Shown here: positions 57,282 through 64,000 of the stretch, one piece after another
How positions within the stretch are numbered: position 1 is the stretch's first letter
How the letters are laid out: each line of letters starts with the position of its first letter
DNA from: Capsicum annuum
Lineage: Eukaryota; Streptophyta; Magnoliopsida; Solanales; Solanaceae
NCBI RefSeq assembly: GCF_002878395.1
Contig: NC_061115.1
Coordinates: forward strand, 211,646,016-211,710,015
DNA length: 64,000 nucleotides
Direction of reading: 5' to 3'
Position numbers and translations under genes: made by a program
The notes under the pieces: model-generated
The model's input: the letters and a program-made list of their open reading frames with translations, nothing else
Told to the model about the DNA's origin: nothing
Database searches by the model: none

Positions 57282-58028
57282 ATTTTAAGAAGATTCAATG
57301 GAGATCTAAACAAGCCATTTCGATTCAATGGTACTCACTTCAAGAGATGAAAGGATAAAGTATTTGTCTACTTAAGTCTTCTAAACTTTTCTTATGTGTT
57401 ATTAACTGAGAAAAACCCAAATAAAGTAGATAACTCTTTCATGACCAATGATGAACTTACCTCTCTTAAAGAGAAAGTTGAAAAATATGAGGGTGACTCC
57501 TACAAGTGCCGGTATTCTCTTCTTAATTATCTATCCGATAATTTTTATGATTATTATGATAGAACTTACTCTAGTGTAAAGGAAATTTGAAAAGCCTTGC
57601 AGAGTAAGTATGACACTGAAGAGGTGGGAGCGAAAAAATATGCGGCTAGCAGATTTTTCTGTTTTCAAATAATGGACAATAAATCAGTGGTAGACCAAGC
57701 TTGGAATTTCATAATGATTGTTGGCGAGCTCAGGTTCGAAGAAGTCAAAATTGGAGATAACCATATTATTTGTGGCATAATTGATAAACTTTCACCTTCG
57801 TGGAAGAAATTTCAAAAAACTATGCACCACAAGCAAAAGAAAACTTCTCTTGAGACTTTTGTAATGAAAATCCGCATGGAAGAAGAACCAAGGGGCCAAG
57901 ACGCACCTTTGAAATCAGAAGAGAACATCACACTGAAGGTAAATTTAACTTCTTCAAATAATGTTATCCCTGAAACTAACAAAAATACTACTTCGAGGCC
58001 TAAGAAGAAAAAAGATCAAGAAAAATGA
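57282..58028 (+). pseudogene. gag of C2
   Basis: The N-terminus (NKPFRFNGTHFKR near 57305-57350) is copia-like. 57396-57590 and 57597-58028 share one frame, with a single stop at 57588-57590 (a Trp codon, TGG to TGA). LVVADQA-type and [14 protein letters not shown] motifs (near 57785) and [13 protein letters not shown] mark a UBN2-type gag. No clear PBS follows the LTR: the place reads ATTTTAAGAAGATTC. Confidence 0.8.
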
Positions 58029-58439
58029 TGGTAGACAGGTGAAATTAACCAAGCAAAAAATCAACATGTACAATAAAAAGGACCGTGCTTTGTTTATGAC
58101 AAGACTGGGCATATTGCTCAATTTTGCAGATTTCAAAAATGTGGGTCTACACCTCAAATAAACGTTACCAAAGAACCATTTGTGGCAGTGATAACAGCTA
58201 TTAACATGGTGGAGAATATTGATGGATGGTGGGCTGACTTTGGTACAAACCGTCATGTCTGTTATGATAAAGACTGGTTTAAAAAATATATAAATTTTGA
58301 GGAATCCAAAACCATCATGCTTGGAGATTCACACACAACTCAAGTACTTGGAATAGGAGATGTCGAGCTGAGGTTTACTTATGGAAGGGTATTAATCTTA
58401 AAAGATGTACTTTATACTCCTTCTATGAGAATAAATTGA
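58029..58439 (+). pseudogene. Zinc knuckle and protease of C2
   Basis: The knuckle is partly readable at 58080-58145 ([13 protein letters not shown]) in another frame. 58182-58439 is the protease: [18 protein letters not shown] has Phe where the catalytic DSG has Ser (58239-58241), then [10 protein letters not shown], and [12 protein letters not shown] before a TGA. The Asp is kept; activity is doubtful. Confidence 0.8.
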
Positions 58440-59500
58440 TGTCTAGTTTTCTTCTTAATAAAGCAGGCTTTAAACGGATTATTGAATCTGATCAGTATGT
58501 AATTATTAAGAATAATGTTTTTGTGGAAAAGGGGTATGCATGTGATGGTATGCTCAAATTGAATGTTGAAATGAATAAAACATCTACTTCTATTTATATG
58601 CTTTCTTCTACTAATTTTTGGCATGCTCATTTGTGTCACATAAATGATCGTTATGTGGGAATAATGAGTAGTTTAGGATTAATTCTAGTGATCAAAAAGA
58701 ACTATAAAAAATGTGAGGCTTGTAATAAAGCCAAAATCATAAAAAGGCCTCATTTTCAAGTTGAAAGAAAATTTGAATTATTAGAATTAGTTCATACATT
58801 TTTGTGAACTTGGTGGAATTTTAAATTGTGGAGAAAATAGATATTTTATCATTTTCATTGACGATTTTTCTAAGTTTACATATGTTTACTTAATGAAAAA
58901 TAAAAATGATGCATTTGAGAATTTAAAACTTTTCTCCATGAAGTTGAAAATCAGTTTGAAATAAAAATAAAAAGAATTAGAAGTGATAGAGGACGTGAAT
59001 ATGAGTCACATGAGTTCAATTATTTTTTTGGATCATTGATTATAATTCATGAAACTACTCCTCCTTATTCTCTTGCATCTAACGGTGTGGAGGAAAAGAA
59101 GAATAGAACTTTGGTTGAGTTAATTAATGCCACGTTAATTGAGTCTTGTGTACCTTTAAGTTTTTGGGGTGAAACTCTTTTGACTGCTTGTTATGTGTTG
59201 AATTGTGTGCCTCGTAAAAAGACCAAATTAACACCCTTTTGAGTTGTGGAAAGGTCACAAGACAAATTTGGGATATCTTAGAGTTTGGGGTTTCTTAGCC
59301 TATGTAAGGTTAATAGATCCTAAAATCTCTAAGTTGGGTAAAAAAGTTACTACTTGTGCTTTTCTTGTCTATGCTTCAAATAGTACGGTCTATAGATTTT
59401 TTAATCTTGAAGATAGTGTGATAATAGAATCAGGTCACACTATTTTTCATGAAAATAATTTCCCTTTGATTCTAAAAATAGTGGGGGTCTAAGGACGAAA
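58440..59500 (+). pseudogene. Integrase of C2
   Basis: 58436-58807 gives FWHAHLCHIN and CEACNKAKIIKRPHF (HHCC). A frame change near 58800 hits the first-Asp region (FIDDFSK-like near 58855). RSDRGREYESH with the second Asp lies at about 58981. 59036-59242 has ETTPPYSLASNGVEEKKNRT with the Glu in place. 59244-59492 has the LWKGHKTNLGYLRVWG and CAFLVYASNSTVYRFFNL C-terminal motifs. Confidence 0.85.
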
Positions 59501-60415
59501 GAAAATATTTTGTCACTACCTAGTTCTTCTACTTCTACTTTAAAAAATAAAGAAAATGATGATTTTGAGTTAAGAAGAAGTAAAAGATCTAGAGTAGAAA
59601 AAGATTTTGGTTCTGATTATTATGATTTTAACATTGGAGATGACCCTATCACTTTAAAAGAAGTTTTGTCTTCACATGATGCTATTTTCTGAAAAGAGGT
59701 TGTAAATGATGAAATGGAATAGCCAATTTTCAATATAACTTGAAAGCTAGTTGATTTACCACCGGGTTGTAAATCAATTGGATGTAAATGGGTATCACGT
59801 AAAAATTTAAAACCGAATGGATCTGTTGATAAATACAAAGCTAGGCTAGTGGCTAAAGGTTTTAAACAACAAGAAGGCATAGAATTTCTTGATACTTTTT
59901 CTCCGGTAACTAGAATTACATTCATTAGACTTTTAGTGGCTATTGTGGAAATTTTGATTTACAAATTCATCAAATGGATGTAAAAACTGCTTTTTAAAAT
60001 GAAGACCTAAATGAGGAGATTTACATGGAACAACCCAAGTATTTTGTTGAGGTTATCCAAGAAAGCAAAGTGTATAAACTTAATAAATCCATATATGGCT
60101 TAAAACAGGCACCAAACCAATGGCATAAAAAGTTTGATTCCTACATGATTGATAATGTGTTTAAAACAAATGAGTGTGATAAGTGCACATATCATAAGTC
60201 TTGGAATAATTCGCATGTTATTGTTTGCCTATATGTTGATGATTTATTGATCTTTGGCTTCAATATAAATGTTATTGGTGAAACTAAAAATATTCTTAGA
60301 AGTCATTTTGATATGAAAGATCTTGGTGAGGCAAATTATATTCTAGGAATAAAAATTACAGAACATGTGGTGGAATTTTCCTTGACCAGTCACATTATGT
60401 TGAGAAAATATTGAA
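59501..60415 (+). pseudogene. Reverse transcriptase of C2
   Basis: 59510-59692 is an acidic/basic linker. 59755-59960 gives KWVSRKNLKPNGSVDKYKAR, KGFKQQEGIEF and FSPVTRIT in pieces. 60025-60414 gives YKLNKSIYGLKQAPNQWHKK and the intact box VCLYVDDLLIFG, DMKDLGEANYILGI. Stops near 59718, 59741 and 59995 and frameshifts. Confidence 0.85.
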
Positions 60416-61188
60416 AAAATACAATTTCCTTGATTGCAAGCATGTTGTAACTCCATTTGATTCTAGTGCTCACTTGTTTCCTGCTGAAAGTGAAAATGAT
60501 ATTATAAATCAAAAGGGATATGCTAGCATACTTGGAAGTTTGAGATATGTGACTGATTGCACTAGGTCTGATATTGCATATGCAGTAGGAGTACTTAGCA
60601 AGTTTACTAGTAAGCCAGGTAATGAACATTGGCATGATGTAACGAGAGTAATGAGATATTTAATTGGAATGAAAATTATGATTTATTCTATAAAAAATAT
60701 CCTGCTATACTTGAAGGCTTTTGTGATGCAAATTAGAACACTTTATCGGGTGATTTCTTATCTACTATTGTTATATTTTTACTTTGGGTGGTGGTGCTAG
60801 TTTTTGGAAGTCTAAAAAATAAATAATTATTGCTAACTATACCATGAAAGTTGAACTAATTGCTTTAGCTTTAGCTAGTAAGGAAGCGAATTGGTTGAGA
60901 GATTTGTTATTTCAAATACCTCATTTTAAAAAACCAATTCCTCTTATTTTAATTCATTGTGATAGCTCAACTGCAATTGGTAGAGTTAAAAACCGCTATT
61001 ACAATGGTAAATCCAAACCGATAAGGAGAAAACACAGTAATGTGAGATCATATTTGACAAATGATTCCATTAATATTGATCATGTCAAATCTTTTGACAA
61101 TCTTGCAGATCCATTGACTAAGGCCTTAGCAAGAGAAAAGGTCTGGAGCACATCGAGGGGGATAGGATTGAAGCCTATTAAATCTTGA
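60411..61188 (+). pseudogene. RT C-terminus and RNase H of C2
   Basis: 60411-60800: YASILGSLRYVTDCTRSDIA and HWHDVTRVMRYLIGM, then frame loss over the first Asp region. 60844-61188: ELIALALASKEANWL (Glu region), IHCDSSTAIGRVKN (Asp) and HVKSFDNLADPLTKALA with TSRGIGLKPIKS at the end. Confidence 0.85.
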
Positions 61189-61739
61189 GTCATATGTGAG
61201 GAAACCCAATCTGAGGACTAGAGATCCTATAACCAGGTTCAATGGGAAAAATGAATCACATGATGACTTGTTGTGAAAAATGCACTATTTTTTATCCCTC
61301 TCTATGGTGTGAGTGCATTAACTTATAATGTGAGTGAGGTTGAATTTAAAAACTCTTAATTAAAATATGTAGCTCGTATGAGTGGGGTGCTAAAATTACA
61401 GGAGCACTCTTGACGGATTTCACCTATGTGAGTCTGGAGGTAGGCCGCTTCCTATGAAAACTAGGCTTATTCTCAAAGGCACTCATGAAACTGGAATAGC
61501 AAAAAGTCGTAATCTGCTGGCTATAAAGTTCATGTACACACCTTGACTATTATATGTAAGCAGTAACTTTTTTTATTTTCCTTAAGCAGTCATAGTTCAA
61601 GTCTGAGACCACTACGACTCTGGAATAAAAATTATTGTTTTATTAAATGAAGGTTCAATGCAGAGCACACCTTCATTATGCATAGTAGTCTTCCTTCAGC
61701 TAGTAGACTCTCTTATTAATATTAAAATGAGTGTGGGAT
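61189..61739 (+). other. 3' untranslated tail of C2
   Basis: Non-coding, no recognised domain. It ends in AATGAGTGTGGGAT, a weak polypurine tract before the 3' LTR. Confidence 0.55.
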
Positions 61740-62500
61740 TGATGTTGCATTTTAATATTATTATTATTTAATATTATTATGCCTAATTCATTATTAGAAT
61801 GGCCCTTTAAGACCTTTACTTTGTGGGAGGTTGCAATAGTTTTTTGTTGGCAATTGCTGCCAACCTTAATGCCATCAATTGGCTGTAATGACTGCATTGT
61901 TTCATCCTCCTAACTCCCATTTCATTGTGGTTTACGAGCCTCTAATTACAATAGTTAGTGGTGGTAGAATGAAGACATAAGTTTCTTGTAACCTCTCACT
62001 CTTTATTCCTCCATTATTTTATTCTTTATGTTGGTGTAACTCATATAACTCTTGTAACTCTTGTAACCTAAAAGTTATTGATATTCCATCTTTACTATCC
62101 CATTTACATTTTCCTATTCATTGCATGGAAGACTTCCTCTCCTATTAATAGAGGTGGTCTTGCATGGTTTTGGTATACACATACACATAAGATATTATAG
62201 AGTTCATAAAAAAGTTAGTAAAAAGGAGAGTTTATTAGTTGAAGGGAGGTATTCTTTTTGTGGAGCTTTGAACTCAACTCTTGTCCAGAGTTGTTGAGTT
62301 ATTGTGAGAAGGCTGTTGTATCCTAAAGGGGATAAGTTAAGAAGATTACTACTGGATCGGTGAAACATTTGCTGCAGTGGGCTTGAATCTCCTTAAAGAG
62401 AGCGAGATATTCGCGCCTCAGATGAAGAAGAAAAAGATAGTCTTTTATATTTTCTTCACCTGTAATTTGCAATTGTATTTTTATTGTAATTTTACCAACA
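61740..62500 (+). repeat. 3' LTR of C2
   Basis: From about TGATGTTGCATT to TTACCAACA. Its last 220 bp match 57089-57281. Left border inferred from the purine run before it. The (TATT)n-like stretch near 61755-61780 is part of it. Confidence 0.7.
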
Positions 62501-62553
62501 TAAACTAACAAGCTTAGTACAATAAAGTAAAAATTAAGTGATTTGTTATTCAT

Positions 62554-62654
62554 TGTAGACACGTAATTTTGTCCCTCCCAGAAAGCATTTTTTCCATTTT
62601 TTACCTTATCCTACCATGTACCCTCAACCATATAATCATACCCCACAAAATACA

Positions 62655-62708
<54 letters not shown>

Positions 62709-64000
62709 CTAACCAATCCAATCCAAAAATATTCCTTTGATGACAAAATTACAAACTCCCTAATCCATAATATTCCTCATCCTAACCAACTCACCCTACC
62801 CACACCCTACCTCCTAGCCTTAATCCTTTTTGTCACGTTTTTACTCCCTTTTGCACTTTAAGAAAATAACCAAAAAAAGGAATATAGAGATAGCACATAA
62901 ATTGACTTAAGGGCCCACAGATTACAAAAAAAAAAAAAAAAAAGAGATACCCAGGACTCTTCTTCTATTTTTTGGAAAAGAATACAATCAGGGGGACCCA
63001 TACAATTTTGGGGGGACTCCATTTTCCCTTTCTAATATACAACCATCAGATACCAAAAAAAGGGAGGACGGCCACACACACAGCAATATACGCTCATTTT
63101 TTTCTCTGATCTTCTAGATACAAAGATCAACCATCAACAACACAGAAGAACCACTCTCAACGTTTCAATTCTCATACACACCAGCGAACCCACCATCAAT
63201 ACACCAGCCAGATGCAAAACACACGCAGATCGAGGGAGAGAGATGTGAGAGAGATAAGATGAAAAGAGAGGAGAGTGAAACAGAATTGATCGGAGCAACA
63301 GAAAAAACGAAACACTCACCGTAAATTCCCTAGATTAGTAACCAGAACCCACCTCTATTTCTATAGTTACTGCTCCAGCGATTTCTCACCGGAGAACATC
63401 TCCGTTCGCCCAAATTCGTTTGAATCTGACTGTTTTATGTCAAAAACTTGCCTGAAATTCCAAAGTTCTGAAGGAAACAGGTACGGGTCTTCTCTGTTCG
63501 TTGTGTATTCTATTTTAGATTAGCCGTAAACAAAGTGACGGGTGCATATCGGAGCTGGGTTTTGCTGTTGGGGTCTGATTCGGGTTCTTCGGCGCAGATT
63601 TTATCTTTTTTATCGAGTGATACTTGATTTTGATCATCAATTGAGGTCCAATTATGCTCTTCACTCATTTTATTTTATTATTTTTCATATTCGATGCATT
63701 AAATTGAATATTATGCATTGTTTGATCTTTATTGATGAATAGTATTTGTTTGATTCGTGGTTGGGTTCTTTGTGGATGGTTTAAATGCTAATCGTGAATA
63801 GGGAAAATTTGGTGTTAAAAGGCAATTTGGGACGGAATTGAAAACTGATAAAAAGGGTGAATTTTGGTCAATTTTGGTTTATTGTTGTTTTGTTTAATCG
63901 AAATAAATAGCAAGTTGGTGAATTCAATAGGATAACATTCTAGGCTGAAATTTTAATAGGCAAAAGTTTAGTTTGGGGTAGGCAAATTTATGGATTGTTG
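62554..64000 (+). repeat. Start of a long LTR, possibly Tat/Ogre-type, running off the window
   Basis: Begins TGTAGACACGTAATTTTGTC, a start I associate with long gypsy LTRs of Solanaceae (recall only). No purine tract precedes it, so it is more likely a 5' LTR or a fragment than a 3' LTR. It includes an (AAT)n run, an A16 run near 62929 and a purine-rich stretch near 63230-63280. No protein domain; the open frames at 62616-62861, 63134-63319 and 63542-63742 are not proposed as genes. A host-gene 5' leader is the alternative. Confidence 0.4.
62654..62702. repeat. (AAT)n microsatellite
   Basis: About 16 AAT units; it creates an Asn run in a chance open frame. Confidence 0.95.

Larger units (their letters stand above)
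57089..62500 (+). mobile_element. C2: decayed Ty1/copia retrotransposon, 5'-truncated, plus strand
   Basis: A short 5' LTR remnant, gag, protease, integrase, RT, RNase H, then a long 3' tail and a complete-looking 3' LTR. The 5' LTR lacks over 500 bp and starts directly in satellite sequence, so no duplication can be tested. It belongs to a different copia lineage from C1 (its RNase H is followed by TSRGIGLKPIKS and a 0.55-kb untranslated tail). Many stops; the protease motif is DFG. Confidence 0.9.

Noticed and set aside
57044..57328. Minus-strand open frame repeated at 62323-62562
   Set aside because: Both lie in the C2 LTR copies and read the non-coding strand.
352..62553. One giant Tat/Ogre element bounded by the LTR pieces at both edges of the window
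   Set aside because: No Ogre gag-pol is seen between them and no purine tract precedes 62554; the two pieces need not be related.
62616..62861. Asn-rich open frame
   Set aside because: Produced by the (AAT)n microsatellite.
1..64000. Prokaryotic-type operons, defence systems, toxin genes or phage
   Set aside because: No dense coding, Shine-Dalgarno spacing or such families; the window is plant repeat DNA.

Overview
This window reads as nuclear DNA from a flowering plant, most likely a eudicot and probably Solanaceae (inferred from the feel of the repeats, not from a search). There are no ribosome binding sites, operons or dense coding. Nearly all of it is old, nested transposable-element sequence plus one satellite array. 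Only one gene looks intact: a small single-exon B3-domain protein on the minus strand at 31314-31808. One host-gene relic, an oleosin fragment, lies at 24151-24422.

Layout, left to right. 1-351 is probably the end of a Tat/Ogre-type LTR. 1048-18549 is a Ty3/gypsy chromovirus (G1, CRM-like) whose RNase H region is split by a second chromovirus (G2, Tekay/Del-like, 6008-16075). 18550-20558 is a composite repeat (copy C) that holds a Stowaway MITE and a scrap of the 5' end of the B3 gene. 20559-22779 is an LTR-element remnant with an unrecognised, stop-broken reading frame. 22780-23468 is a truncated Tekay-type LTR. 26245-28560 is copy D of the composite repeat, with a longer piece of B3 5' flank. 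29263-30421 is a Mutator-like element with an exact 9-bp target duplication and a G+C-rich cargo. 32519-35616 is a solo LTR about 0.7 kb upstream of the B3 gene. 36506-45039 is a minus-strand chromovirus (G3) inserted in a relative of that solo LTR. About 46908-57088 is an array of roughly 182-bp satellite monomers, interrupted by a minus-strand Ty1/copia element (C1, 50025-54823). 57089-62500 is a decayed plus-strand Ty1/copia element (C2). From 62554 another long LTR seems to begin and runs off the window.

How the parts relate. The autonomous elements encode gag, protease, reverse transcriptase, RNase H and integrase. The gypsy elements have integrase last, G2 and G3 with a chromodomain; the copia elements have integrase before reverse transcriptase. 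All coding regions carry stops or frameshifts, several catalytic residues are lost, and many stops look like methylation-driven C-to-T changes. Target-site duplications and paralogous empty sites fix part of the insertion order: G2 after G1, G3 after the LTR it sits in, C1 after the satellite, the solo LTR after the B3 upstream region, and the MITE after the C/D duplication. CRM-like sequence, satellite and layered chromoviruses together suggest pericentromeric or other heterochromatin. No previously undescribed enzymatic system was recognised. The most unusual items are the orphan reading frame at 20583-22143, the twice-copied B3 5' region, the gene-carrying MULE and the satellite array.
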